A stretch of 64,000 nucleotides of DNA from JANMDU01 sp043777675 (lineage in GTDB: Bacteria; Pseudomonadota; Gammaproteobacteria; Burkholderiales; Burkholderiaceae_C). The translations under genes and the position numbers were made by a program. A model generated the notes under the pieces. It worked only from the letters and a program-made list of their open reading frames with translations, ran no database searches and was not told the DNA's origin. Numbering within the stretch: position 1 is the first letter of the stretch; each line of letters opens with the position of its first letter. The stretch lies in assembly GCA_043777675.1 (NCBI GenBank), contig JAYWHR010000031.1:1-64000 (forward strand). The letters run 5' to 3'. Shown in pieces: positions 10,264 through 18,414 of this stretch.

Positions 10264-11037
10264 ATGCTCCGCCCAGACACAAATAATGATGCCGCTTTTG
10301 CAGAATCGGCGCATGCCGCCTTTGATCTAACAGCTCATTTCTTGATTGCCATGCCGGGTATGGAAGACGAGACTTTCTCCAAGTCTGTGGTGTATCTGTG
10401 TGAGCATACCGAGCGCGGGGCTCTGGGGATTGTGATCAACAAACCCACCGAACTCACGCTGCCTAAATTATTCGCAAAAGTCGATCTGCCGCTTGAGCGC
10501 AGGGATTTGCAAGAAACGCTGGTATTCGGCGGCGGGCCTTTGCATACAGAGCGTGGCTTTGTGTTGCATGAAAAACAAGTCGCCACCACGGTGACTTTCG
10601 CGGATATGAAAGATGTGCCGTTGTCTGTGTTTGACCCAGAATCTGAAATCGCTTTGAAAGCCAAGATCCAAGCTGCGATGAGCTTGGAGCAGCAACTGAT
10701 TGAGGCGCTCAGCGAAGAAGCAGAGTTAGCGGTGCCTGAGGCCACGTTTTATGCTTCCTCGCTCACGATTTCTGATGGCTTGGAATTAACCACCTCTAAA
10801 GACGTGCTCGATGCCTTATCTAGCGGCGGCGGTCCGCGTAGAGTATTGATCTCTCTGGGCCATGCGGGTTGGGCCAAGGGCCAGCTTGAATCTGAGTTGG
10901 CAGAGAACACTTGGCTGCATGTAAAAGCCAGCCAAGAGGTGATTTTTGACACGCCCGTGGCCGAGCGCTACACCAAGGCGCTCGCCTTGCTGGGCTTGCA
11001 GGAATGGATGATTTCGCGCGATGTGGGGCGCGCATGA
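10264..11037 (+). CDS. yqgE: YqgE/AlgH family protein (DUF179)
   Basis: 257 residues. The N-terminal family signature TAHFLIAMPGMEDETFSKSV and VYLCEHTERGALGIVINKP are clear, and VFGGGPLHTERGFVLH follows. The usual length is about 190, so this protein has an insertion of roughly 50 residues (about 120-165, EIALKAKIQAAMSLEQQL) in the middle. The function is not established. The gene is almost always next to ruvX, as here, where the two overlap by 4 nt. Confidence 0.92.
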   Translation: MLRPDTNNDAAFAESAHAAFDLTAHFLIAMPGMEDETFSKSVVYLCEHTERGALGIVINKPTELTLPKLFAKVDLPLERRDLQETLVFGGGPLHTERGFVLHEKQVATTVTFADMKDVPLSVFDPESEIALKAKIQAAMSLEQQLIEALSEEAELAVPEATFYASSLTISDGLELTTSKDVLDALSSGGGPRRVLISLGHAGWAKGQLESELAENTWLHVKASQEVIFDTPVAERYTKALALLGLQEWMISRDVGRA

Positions 11038-11459
11038 TCGCGGGCCGCGTTCAACGAATCATCCCTGAGCAGCAGCAATCCTTTGTAGCCTTTGATTTTG
11101 GCGAAAAACGCACCGGCGTGGCCACTGGCACACGACTTACGCGCAGCGCCGCACCGCTGCAAACATTACACATCGCCGGCGTAGATGCCCGCTTTGATGC
11201 TATTAAAAAAATACTCGCTGACTGGCAGCCGCAAGCTCTAGTGGTGGGCATTCCGACACATCCCGATGGCGCGGCGCATGAGATGACGCAGCGCTGCAAG
11301 CGCTTTGCGCGGCAGCTTCATGGCCGATTCAATCTGCCCGTGCATGAAGTCGATGAGCGCTACAGCAGCGTTGAAGCTGCCTCGCGTGGCGCCAAAGATT
11401 TGGATGCAGAAGCCGCAGCAATTATTTTGGAACAGTTTTTTAGCGAGATCGAAGCATGA
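11034..11459 (+). CDS. ruvX: Pre-16S rRNA nuclease / Holliday junction resolvase-like RuvX
   Basis: 141 residues from the ATG at 11034, which overlaps the yqgE stop in an ATGA arrangement. The RNase H-like fold shows FDFGEKRTGVATG near the start and the second acidic region VHEVDERYSSVEA near residue 104. YqgF/RuvX is needed for maturation of the 5' end of 16S rRNA. It also overlaps pyrR by 4 nt, so yqgE-ruvX-pyrR form one translational unit. Confidence 0.94.
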   Translation: MIAGRVQRIIPEQQQSFVAFDFGEKRTGVATGTRLTRSAAPLQTLHIAGVDARFDAIKKILADWQPQALVVGIPTHPDGAAHEMTQRCKRFARQLHGRFNLPVHEVDERYSSVEAASRGAKDLDAEAAAIILEQFFSEIEA

Positions 11460-11953
11460 GTCGTTTGTCACTTGATGCGCCCACGCTCTACCAAGAGCTG
11501 TGCAAAGGCGTGAAAGATTTAATGCAACCCGAGACAAAGCTCATAGGTATTGCATCCGGTGGTGTTTGGCTTGCGCAGCAATTGCAGGCGGATTTGAAAA
11601 TCGCGGGCAAAGCCGGCGTGATTTCGTCTGCGATGCATCGCGATGATTTCTCCAAGCGAGGGCTTGCGCACAGTGTGCAAACACAATTGCCATTCGATGT
11701 GAACGGGCAAGATATTGTGTTGATTGACGATGTGCTGTACACCGGGCGCACGATTCGCGCAGTGCTCAATGAATTATTTGACTATGGCCGGCCAGCTCGC
11801 GTGCGCCTTGCGGTGTTAGTTGATCGTGGAGGGCGGCAACTGCCCGTCAGTGCGGATTTCGCAGCGGTTCGTGTGAGCTTGCCTGCTGAGCAATCCATCG
11901 CGCTTGCAAAAAGTGACGCAGGTATTTTCAGTTTCGAGATCAAGGAGTCTTGA
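11456..11953 (+). CDS. pyrR: Bifunctional pyrimidine regulator / uracil phosphoribosyltransferase PyrR
   Basis: 165 residues. The PRPP-binding loop is VLIDDVLYTGRTIRAVL near residue 85, preceded by the substrate segment AMHRDDFSKRG. In Gram-positive bacteria PyrR binds pyr mRNA to cause attenuation. In betaproteobacteria the homologue sits before pyrB, but its regulatory role is less clear. I saw no obvious attenuator in the 23 nt before pyrB. Confidence 0.93.
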   Translation: MSRLSLDAPTLYQELCKGVKDLMQPETKLIGIASGGVWLAQQLQADLKIAGKAGVISSAMHRDDFSKRGLAHSVQTQLPFDVNGQDIVLIDDVLYTGRTIRAVLNELFDYGRPARVRLAVLVDRGGRQLPVSADFAAVRVSLPAEQSIALAKSDAGIFSFEIKES

Positions 11954-11976
11954 TGAAGCCTAAGGAGTTCGCATAA

Positions 11977-12939
11977 ATGCTCTATAAACGCAATCCCCAG
12001 CTCAATAAAAATGGTGAGCTGATCCATTTACTCTCTACCGAAGGTTTGCCCAAAACCATTCTCACGCAGATTTTGGACACCGCAGCCAGCTTCGTCAGCG
12101 TGAGTGACCGCGAGGTGAAAAAAGTGCCGCTCTTGAGAGGCAAAAGCGTGTTTAATCTCTTTTTTGAAAACTCCACGCGCACGCGAACAACCTTTGAGAT
12201 TGCTGCGACACGATTGAGCGCCGATGTCATCAACCTCGACATCGCCAAATCATCGGCCAGCAAAGGCGAATCTTTGCTCGACACGATTGCCAATCTTTCC
12301 GCGATGGCCGCTGACATTTTCGTCGTGCGCCACAGCGAATCGGGCGCACCGTATCTCATCAGCCAACACGTGGCGCCGCATGTGCATGTGATCAACGCAG
12401 GCGATGGCCGGCATGCGCACCCGACGCAGGGCTTGTTGGACATGTACACGATTCGCCATTTCAAAGGCGATTTCTCGAATCTCACGGTGGCGATCGTGGG
12501 AGATGTCTTGCATTCTCGCGTGGCGCGCTCAGATATCCATGCGCTGACGACTTTGGGCTGTGCAGAGGTCAGAGCAGTCGGCCCGCGCACTTTGATTCCC
12601 GGCGATTTGCGCGAGATGGGTGTGCGTGTGTGCCATTCACTGGAAGAAGGCATCAAGGGCGCGGATGTGATCATCATGCTGCGCTTGCAAAACGAGCGCA
12701 TGAGCGGCGCGCTACTGCCATCGAGCCAAGAGTTTTTTAAGAGCTTTGGGCTCACGCCTGAGAAGCTGCTGCTGGCCAAGCCGGATGCAATCGTGATGCA
12801 TCCGGGGCCGATCAATCGTGGCGTGGAAATTGATTCGGCGGTGGTCGATGGCAAGCAAAGCGTGATCTTGCCGCAGGTCACTTTCGGCATCGCGGTGCGC
12901 ATGGCGGTGATGAGCATTGTGGCGGGGAATGAAGCATGA
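11977..12939 (+). CDS. pyrB: Aspartate carbamoyltransferase catalytic subunit
   Basis: 320 residues, full length. It catalyses carbamoyl phosphate plus aspartate to carbamoyl aspartate in pyrimidine synthesis. The carbamoyl-phosphate motif FENSTRTRTTFE is near residue 61, and HPTQGLLDMYTI and MHPGPINRGVEI follow. There is no pyrI regulatory subunit. Instead the gene overlaps a dihydroorotase-like gene by 4 nt, typical of the dodecameric ATCase class in which an inactive DHOase homologue is a structural partner. Confidence 0.97.
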   Translation: MLYKRNPQLNKNGELIHLLSTEGLPKTILTQILDTAASFVSVSDREVKKVPLLRGKSVFNLFFENSTRTRTTFEIAATRLSADVINLDIAKSSASKGESLLDTIANLSAMAADIFVVRHSESGAPYLISQHVAPHVHVINAGDGRHAHPTQGLLDMYTIRHFKGDFSNLTVAIVGDVLHSRVARSDIHALTTLGCAEVRAVGPRTLIPGDLREMGVRVCHSLEEGIKGADVIIMLRLQNERMSGALLPSSQEFFKSFGLTPEKLLLAKPDAIVMHPGPINRGVEIDSAVVDGKQSVILPQVTFGIAVRMAVMSIVAGNEA

Positions 12940-14249
12940 AAATACTGATTCAAGGCGGCAGAATTGTGGATCCCGCGTCGGGTTTGGATGCCATGGGCAA
13001 TGTGGCCATAGCTGCGGGGCGGATCGTTGCGCTTGGCAAAGTGCCAGCGGATTTCTCGCCGGTTCGCACTGTGAACGCCAGTGGTTGTATCGTCGCTCCT
13101 GGCTTGGTGGATTTGTGTGCACGCCTGCGTGAGCCGGGCTATGAGCACGAGGGCATGCTGGAATCTGAACTTTCTGCTGCGGTTGCTGGTGGCGTGACTT
13201 CTTTGGTCTGCCCGCCGGATACGGATCCTGTGCTTGACGAGCCGGGCTTGGTAGAAATGCTGAAATATCGCGCGGAGAAGCAGCATCAATCACGCGTGTT
13301 TCCGCTTGGGGCGTTGACCAAGGCTCTGGCGGGCGAATCGCTCACCGAGATGGCCGAGCTCGCAGGCAGCGGCTGCGTGGGCTTTGGCCAAGCGGAAGTG
13401 CCGCTGGCGAATACACAAGTGATGCAACGCGCCATGCAATACGCCACTACCTTTGGCTACACCGTCTGGCTGCGCCCGCAAGAGCTGCATTTGGGCAAAG
13501 GCGTGGCGGCTAGCGGCGCATTGGCGACGCGGTTGGGTTTATCTGGTGTGCCAATAGCGGCTGAGACGATTGCGCTGCACACGATTTTTGAGCTGATGCG
13601 CGCTACAGGCGCTCGCGTGCATTTGTGCCGCCTCAGCAGCGCAGCGGGCGTGGCTTTGCTACGCACAGCAAAAGCGCAAGGCTTATCTGTAACAGCTGAT
13701 GTGAGTATCAATTCTCTGCACCTGACGGACAACGACATTGGCTACTTCGACAGCCGCGCACGTCTAACCCCCGTGCTGCGCCAGCAGCGCGACCGCGATG
13801 CACTGCAAGCCGCGCTGCTGGATGGCACGATTGACGCGCTAGTGAGCGATCACAATCCAGTGGAAGCTGATGCGAAAAATCTGCCATTTGGCGAAGCTGA
13901 ATCTGGCGCAACAGGCTTGGAGCTTTTGCTCAGCCTCGCGCTGAAATGGGGGCAGCAGCACAATGCCAGCCTGCTGGACACGCTCGCTCGCATCACATCC
14001 AAGCCAAGCCAAATTTTGGCCAGCAGCTTAGGCACATTGGCTTCGAGTATCGGTTGCCTCAATGTAGGCGGTGCGGCAGACATCTGCATTTTTGATCCCA
14101 AAGCCGAATGGAGCGTGAGCTCAGATACGCTGCGCAGCCAAGGTAAGCACACACCCTTTGCCCACGACATGGGCGGCAGCATGATGCCTGGGCGAGTGAA
14201 GATGACGCTGGTCAATGGCCAAATCGCTTTCGACAATATGAGCTCATAA
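12936..14249 (+). CDS. pyrC': Dihydroorotase-like protein, probably inactive (PyrC')
   Basis: 437 residues, class I dihydroorotase fold. The metal-binding HxHLREPG signature reads DLCARLREPG (residues about 58-67), so both His ligands are replaced, by Cys and Arg. The later LVSDHNPVEAD segment and GLELLLSLAL are kept. Inactive pyrC' partners of PyrB that stabilise ATCase are known in Pseudomonas and Burkholderia. By analogy this protein is structural, and a true dihydroorotase should exist elsewhere in the genome. Confidence 0.92.
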   Translation: MKILIQGGRIVDPASGLDAMGNVAIAAGRIVALGKVPADFSPVRTVNASGCIVAPGLVDLCARLREPGYEHEGMLESELSAAVAGGVTSLVCPPDTDPVLDEPGLVEMLKYRAEKQHQSRVFPLGALTKALAGESLTEMAELAGSGCVGFGQAEVPLANTQVMQRAMQYATTFGYTVWLRPQELHLGKGVAASGALATRLGLSGVPIAAETIALHTIFELMRATGARVHLCRLSSAAGVALLRTAKAQGLSVTADVSINSLHLTDNDIGYFDSRARLTPVLRQQRDRDALQAALLDGTIDALVSDHNPVEADAKNLPFGEAESGATGLELLLSLALKWGQQHNASLLDTLARITSKPSQILASSLGTLASSIGCLNVGGAADICIFDPKAEWSVSSDTLRSQGKHTPFAHDMGGSMMPGRVKMTLVNGQIAFDNMSS

Positions 14250-14252
14250 AAA

Positions 14253-15119
14253 ATGGAAAATACCACCAATCTCACTGAGCAACGCCTAGCAGATGCATGG
14301 GCAATATTGCAATCGCATTCGCAGCATATTGATAACTTAAAGCCCGATGCGAATCGCTTGGCTTTTGCGGATCCTGAATTTCTACTGCGCCGAGAAATGC
14401 GCGGTATGCGTATCCAGATGGAAATGCTCAAGCCTGAGCTGGGGCAGAGCGCGGCAGGGATTGACAACACGATCGTTGTGTTTGGCGGTGCACGCTTTTG
14501 TAGCCCCGAGGAAGCGGCTGAGGCTTTCACTCAAGCGCAGGCTAGCGGCAATGCTGGCGAGCTCGCTATTGCGCAGCGCCTCGTGCGTAATGCGCCCTAC
14601 TACACGCAAGCCCGTGAATTCGGCAAACTCGTCGCGCAATACAGCCTCAGTTGCCCCAAAGAAGATCAGATTTTCATCTGCACAGGCGGCGGCCCGGGCG
14701 TGATGGAGGCGGCCAATCGAGGCGCTCACGACGTAGGTGCACCGTCCGTCGGTCTGAGCATTGCGCTGCCCAGAGAAGAAAAGCCTAATCGCTATGTACC
14801 GCCTGATCTGAGCTTTAAATTTCATTACTTCGCCATTCGCAAAATGCATTTCATGATGCGCGCGAAAGCCTTGGTGGCGTTTCCCGGCGGCTTCGGCACT
14901 TTGGATGAGTTGTTCGAAGTTCTCTGCTTAGTGCAAACGCGCAAAGCCAAGCCGGTGCCGATTTTTCTCTATGGCTCCGCGTATTGGAAAAAGGTGATCA
15001 ACTTCGAAGCGCTGGCTGATGAAGGCGCGATATCGCATGAAGATTTAAAGCTTTTCAGTTACGTCGACGATGCGCAAACTGCTTGGAATGAGATCAAGCG
15101 GTTTTATGAATTGCAATAA
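14253..15119 (+). CDS. LOG family protein (TIGR00730-type nucleotide phosphoribohydrolase)
   Basis: 288 residues. It carries the LOG signature CTGGGPGVMEAANRGA near residue 148 and PGGFGTLDELFEVLCLVQT near 211. Such proteins cleave the ribosyl bond of nucleoside 5'-monophosphates; some act in cytokinin activation. The N-terminal extension of about 70 residues is usual for the longer proteobacterial subgroup. It starts 3 nt after pyrC' and probably belongs to the same transcript. Confidence 0.88.
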   Translation: MENTTNLTEQRLADAWAILQSHSQHIDNLKPDANRLAFADPEFLLRREMRGMRIQMEMLKPELGQSAAGIDNTIVVFGGARFCSPEEAAEAFTQAQASGNAGELAIAQRLVRNAPYYTQAREFGKLVAQYSLSCPKEDQIFICTGGGPGVMEAANRGAHDVGAPSVGLSIALPREEKPNRYVPPDLSFKFHYFAIRKMHFMMRAKALVAFPGGFGTLDELFEVLCLVQTRKAKPVPIFLYGSAYWKKVINFEALADEGAISHEDLKLFSYVDDAQTAWNEIKRFYELQ

Positions 15120-15144
15120 AGCAGCTTTATATCTAAACTGTCAA

Positions 15145-15618
15145 ATGCGAGCTAAAAAAGTAACACTAAAAAAAATGCTGCTCGCTGGTCTCCAGCGCGT
15201 ACTCATCTTGATTCTGCTGATTTTGAGTTGCGTTGAGCCTTTGGTCAATGTACGTTTCACCCATGATGGGTGGAAGCAGGAGCCGGCAAACGGTTTCCAG
15301 TTGGCTAGCCATAGGTTGCAGCCCGCGGTTGTGCAACTAGACGCTGGCTCTGAAGGTGCTCCTAACATTCCCTATGATGCGACGATTTTTCTTGCATCGG
15401 GTTTTGACGAAGCAGAAAACCTTAAAGACTGGCTTGTCGCAGCTTTGGTATGCCTCGGTTTGATCTGCATCTTCTATCTTCGGAGATGGCCAGACACAGT
15501 TCTTTCGCATTGTCTCCAGCTCCAATCTCGCTGGTTTTGCCACCACCATGCCCGACCCAGGCTCAGTGGGCTAGATCTGTATCACATACCACGGCCCATT
15601 CCTCCTCCTGAAGCTTAG
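15145..15618 (+). CDS. Unrecognised ORF, possible frameshifted remnant
   Basis: 157 residues from ATG 15145. The first two thirds look like a small membrane protein: a Lys-rich start, helix LQRVLILILLILSCV, a periplasmic stretch and a second helix WLVAALVCLGLICIFYL. The last 45 residues are odd (Cys, His and Pro rich). The +1 frame there reads a more protein-like FGDGQTQFFRIVSSSNLAGF and ends at a TAG near 15574. A frameshift near 15480 or a decayed gene is possible. I recognise no family. From 15619 to 15723 I see nothing else. Confidence 0.35.
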   Translation: MRAKKVTLKKMLLAGLQRVLILILLILSCVEPLVNVRFTHDGWKQEPANGFQLASHRLQPAVVQLDAGSEGAPNIPYDATIFLASGFDEAENLKDWLVAALVCLGLICIFYLRRWPDTVLSHCLQLQSRWFCHHHARPRLSGLDLYHIPRPIPPPEA

Positions 15619-15723
15619 CTACCTCAAAGCCCGCGCACGACACGCAAATTCCGCGTGACTTCGCTGCGTTTTCGTTGGATGCAGATTGGCTATTGCCAAT
15701 CAAATGTTTGGAGAGCTGTAGCT

Positions 15724-16269
15724 ATGTTGATATTCATGGAGGAGATAGTCGCCCTTGATTGGGCGATTGCTCAGCACACGACTGACTTTTTAGGTCAATA
15801 TTCGGCAGTGAAGGCTGTCGTCGTCTTCTCAGCGGTGTATTTATCTTTCGGCATGCTGATGGCTTGCGTTTATCTGCTTCGATCTTCACAAGATAGGCGC
15901 ATTTTGTTGTTGGCACTTTGCAGTTTAGCCATCGCAACTTATCTGTGCGGTGAACTGGGGCACCTCTTCCCGAGAGATCGACCTTATGCCGCTGGGATAG
16001 TACCCAACTTGCTGCAGCACGGCTCTCTACATCGATCTTGGCCAAGCTCGCATGCGACTGGCAGTTTTGCTTTTGCATGTGTGTTGTTGGGTTTGCTCCC
16101 ACGCAGGCAGGTAACTTGGGCTGTTGGATTCATGGCGGTCTTGATCGTCGTTGCGAGAGCGCTATCGGGCGTACATTTTTCTACTGATATCCTCAGCGGG
16201 ATATTTTTAGGCGGAAGCGTTGCCTATGCACTCGTTTATTTATATCAACGGCATCTTCAGAACAAATGA
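15724..16269 (+). CDS. PAP2 phosphatase, possibly undecaprenyl-diphosphatase (BcrC-like)
   Basis: 181 residues from ATG 15724, with GGAGAG about 10 nt upstream. There are five to six membrane helices. PAP2 motifs are FPRDRPY (motif 1), SWPSSHATGS (motif 2) and RALSGVHFSTDILSG (motif 3, with the catalytic His and Asp). The size and motif spacing fit BcrC/YbjG-type enzymes that recycle undecaprenyl diphosphate, but other lipid phosphates are possible. It overlaps the next PAP2 gene by 4 nt. Confidence 0.85.
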   Translation: MLIFMEEIVALDWAIAQHTTDFLGQYSAVKAVVVFSAVYLSFGMLMACVYLLRSSQDRRILLLALCSLAIATYLCGELGHLFPRDRPYAAGIVPNLLQHGSLHRSWPSSHATGSFAFACVLLGLLPRRQVTWAVGFMAVLIVVARALSGVHFSTDILSGIFLGGSVAYALVYLYQRHLQNK

Positions 16270-16976
16270 TCCCTCTCCAATCTACCACCAGTCAGCCGCT
16301 TGACTTGAGCGTTTGGAAGCACATTATTTTTTGGTTGCTGACCGCTTTGGTCTTCACGCTCGGTTGGGATACATCGGGCTGGGATTTGCCAGTTTCTCGC
16401 TATTTTGCGAACTCGCAAGGCTTTGCGCTAACAGCACATCCCATTTGGGGCAAAGGCTTGTATTTGTCACAGCGCAGCTTGGTTTGGCTCACCTTATTTG
16501 CTGTGGTTTGGATATGTTGGCGTCCTATCGGGCCGTTTTCCAACATGCTGAAAGCTGAACGGATCGCCATGCTGTGCACTGTGATCTTGAGCATCTTCGT
16601 TATTCAGTATTTCAAACGCAAAAGTTTGACAAGCTGCCCTTGGAGCTTGCAAGAATTTGGCGGTCAAGCGCAGTATGTATCGCATTGGCTCATAGGTGTG
16701 CGTGACGGCGATTCAGGTCGTTGCTTTCCGGCTGGTCACTCGTCTGGAGCGCTTTGCTTCCTAGCAGTTCCTGTTTATTTGCTCTGGCACAACAAGCGCT
16801 GGGCTTACTGGACATTACTGGTGGTTTTGATTGCTGGGAGTATTTGGGGCGGCACTCAGGTTTTTCGCGGTGCTCACTATGTGAGCCATACTTTGTGGAC
16901 AGGGACGATTTGTTTATGTGTTGCTGTCTTGCTTCGTGGCGCTTGGTTTGGTTTCAAGCAATATCGGAGAGTTTAA
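16266..16976 (+). CDS. PAP2-family membrane phosphatase
   Basis: 236 residues starting in an ATGA overlap with the previous PAP2 gene. Hydrophobic helices surround the motifs KRKSLTSCPWSL (motif 1 region), CFPAGHSSGA (motif 2) and FRGAHYVSHTLWTG (motif 3, His kept, Asp replaced by Thr/Trp context). This subgroup includes lipid A and acid phosphatases of Gram-negative bacteria. The pair of overlapping PAP2 genes suggests linked envelope lipid dephosphorylation. Confidence 0.82.
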   Translation: MIPLQSTTSQPLDLSVWKHIIFWLLTALVFTLGWDTSGWDLPVSRYFANSQGFALTAHPIWGKGLYLSQRSLVWLTLFAVVWICWRPIGPFSNMLKAERIAMLCTVILSIFVIQYFKRKSLTSCPWSLQEFGGQAQYVSHWLIGVRDGDSGRCFPAGHSSGALCFLAVPVYLLWHNKRWAYWTLLVVLIAGSIWGGTQVFRGAHYVSHTLWTGTICLCVAVLLRGAWFGFKQYRRV

Positions 16977-17617
16977 TTTTTGCGCGAATGTACCAGTCTG
17001 CATAACTCATTAGCGGCTGTTTTAGCGTAAGACAAGCCGTGCGGCATGGCGCGCGGCCGCATATTGACCAATTCCCACAGCTCTTTGGCTTCCTCTGCGG
17101 TCGTGCATTCAATTCTCATCTGTTGAGGCTGCTCGCTGGGGTTCAGCTGCTGACTCGGTTTGAGTATGAACTCTATAAAACAATCATCTGTTCGCGAACT
17201 ATCGATCACACCCATCGGCAAACACTCTTCTTGCTTACTCATGCCTAGGTTTGCATTTCGCCGGTTGCCTTTGAAGTGCAACTCATCGCCTAAATAGCTG
17301 ATGTGGCCTGCCCCACTGAAACCTAAAGCACCCGGTTTCATCGGGCCGCCACCAAAACGCACTGAAAACCGAGGCCACATACCAGATGAGGGCGCGCCTA
17401 ATCGGCTTTCGTTGGTACTTTCATGACTTGGGGACGCCATGCGCATGGCCTCCAAACGATCTTGCATCAGCTCAGCGACCGTCATGTCCAAACCATCAAT
17501 GCGTTGCACGAGCTGATCGTCTGTCACAATATTTTTGACGCGCATACCCACAATCATTCGCCTCTCGTAGGGTCCGAGGTGGCGACCATTCACAAAGAGA
17601 CTGTACTTGTAAGGCAT
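16973..17617 (-). CDS. Small protein with GYF-like N-terminal domain
   Basis: 214 residues from ATG 17617. The open frame extends to 17842, but that part crosses the efp terminator and is not coding. The start MPYKYSLFVNGRHLGPYERR resembles the GYF_2/DUF4339 fold (NGxxxGPY), a peptide-binding or regulatory domain. The rest has a Ser-rich linker and a beta-rich C-terminal half (GHISYLGDELHFKGNRR, CFIEFILKP) with no known family to me. Its end overlaps the PAP2 gene by 4 nt tail to tail. Confidence 0.65.
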   Translation of the reverse strand: MPYKYSLFVNGRHLGPYERRMIVGMRVKNIVTDDQLVQRIDGLDMTVAELMQDRLEAMRMASPSHESTNESRLGAPSSGMWPRFSVRFGGGPMKPGALGFSGAGHISYLGDELHFKGNRRNANLGMSKQEECLPMGVIDSSRTDDCFIEFILKPSQQLNPSEQPQQMRIECTTAEEAKELWELVNMRPRAMPHGLSYAKTAANELCRLVHSRKN

Positions 17618-17675
17618 ATTATTCTCATGGGGAATACTCAAACAGCCAGCAGATGATAGCAAGCAGTAGGCAAGA

Positions 17676-17700
17676 AAAAAGGCTCCCTCGGGAGCCTTTG
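17676..17700 (-). terminator. Rho-independent terminator of efp
   Basis: On the minus strand an AAGGCTCCC / GGGAGCCTT stem with a two-base loop is followed by TTTTTT, 57 nt after the efp stop. It is a textbook intrinsic terminator. Confidence 0.92.
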
Positions 17701-17756
17701 CAGAAATACAACGAGTCGTAAAGCTACATTGCAAAACGTAACTGAAACGTAGCTGA

Positions 17757-18311
17757 TTAGACGCGCTTGCGATACTCACCCGTACGCGTGTCAATCTCAA
17801 CTTTATCGCCTTGCGCCACAAAGATGGGCACGCCGATTTCAAAGCCTGTTGCCAATTTGGCTGGTTTCAAAACCTTACCGGACGTATCGCCTTTCACAGC
17901 AGGCTCGGTCCATGTGATTTCGCGCTCCACGCTAGTGGGTAACTCCACAGAAATCGCTTTGCCGTCGTAGAACACAACTTCAGCGGTCATGCCTTCTTCG
18001 AGGTAGCTGAGCGCATCACCCATGTTCTCATTTTCAACTTCGTATTGGTTGTATTCGCTATCCATCCACACATACATTGGATCGGCGAAATAGGAGTAGG
18101 TGCAATCTTTCTTGTCCAGAATGATCTGCTCGATTTTGTCATCCGCTTTGAAAACGACTTCGGTACCGAAGTTAGCGATCAGGCTTTTGATTTTCATGCG
18201 CACGGTGGCTGAATTGCGGCCACCGCGGCTGTATTCGGTCTTGAGGATGACCATCGGGTCTTTGCCGTGCATGATCACGTTGCCGGCGCGCATTTCTTGA
18301 GCGATTTTCAT
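17757..18311 (-). CDS. efp: Translation elongation factor P (Arg32 type)
   Basis: 184 residues, three beta-barrel domains. EF-P rescues ribosomes stalled at polyproline. The tip of domain I reads SRGGRNSA with Arg at position 32, the residue that EarP rhamnosylates in species without the EpmA lysine system. The modifying enzyme earP is the next gene upstream on the same strand, which agrees. Domain III ends in GDKVEIDTRTGEYRKRV, the usual C-terminus. Confidence 0.98.
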   Translation of the reverse strand: MKIAQEMRAGNVIMHGKDPMVILKTEYSRGGRNSATVRMKIKSLIANFGTEVVFKADDKIEQIILDKKDCTYSYFADPMYVWMDSEYNQYEVENENMGDALSYLEEGMTAEVVFYDGKAISVELPTSVEREITWTEPAVKGDTSGKVLKPAKLATGFEIGVPIFVAQGDKVEIDTRTGEYRKRV

Positions 18312-18414
18312 GGAGTGCTTTCTTGTCGATGCGCCAAACTAATCAGCGCGGGATGCTTGCTATGCATAGCAAAGCTTTCGATTTTAACCCGATTCGCCCT
18401 GCGTCAGAGACCAG

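Noticed and set aside
11168..11215. Possible copy of the dispersed repeat in ruvX (GCCGGCGTAGATG ... GATGCTATTAAAAAAATACT)
   Set aside because: The encoded segment from AGVDARFDAIKK to LADWQP aligns with ordinary RuvX proteins and the centre lacks TGCG, so chance similarity is more likely.
11982..13289. 435-residue minus-strand ORF over pyrB and pyrC'
   Set aside because: It lies entirely opposite well-supported genes, has no recognisable domain, and reads as a shadow of their codon bias.
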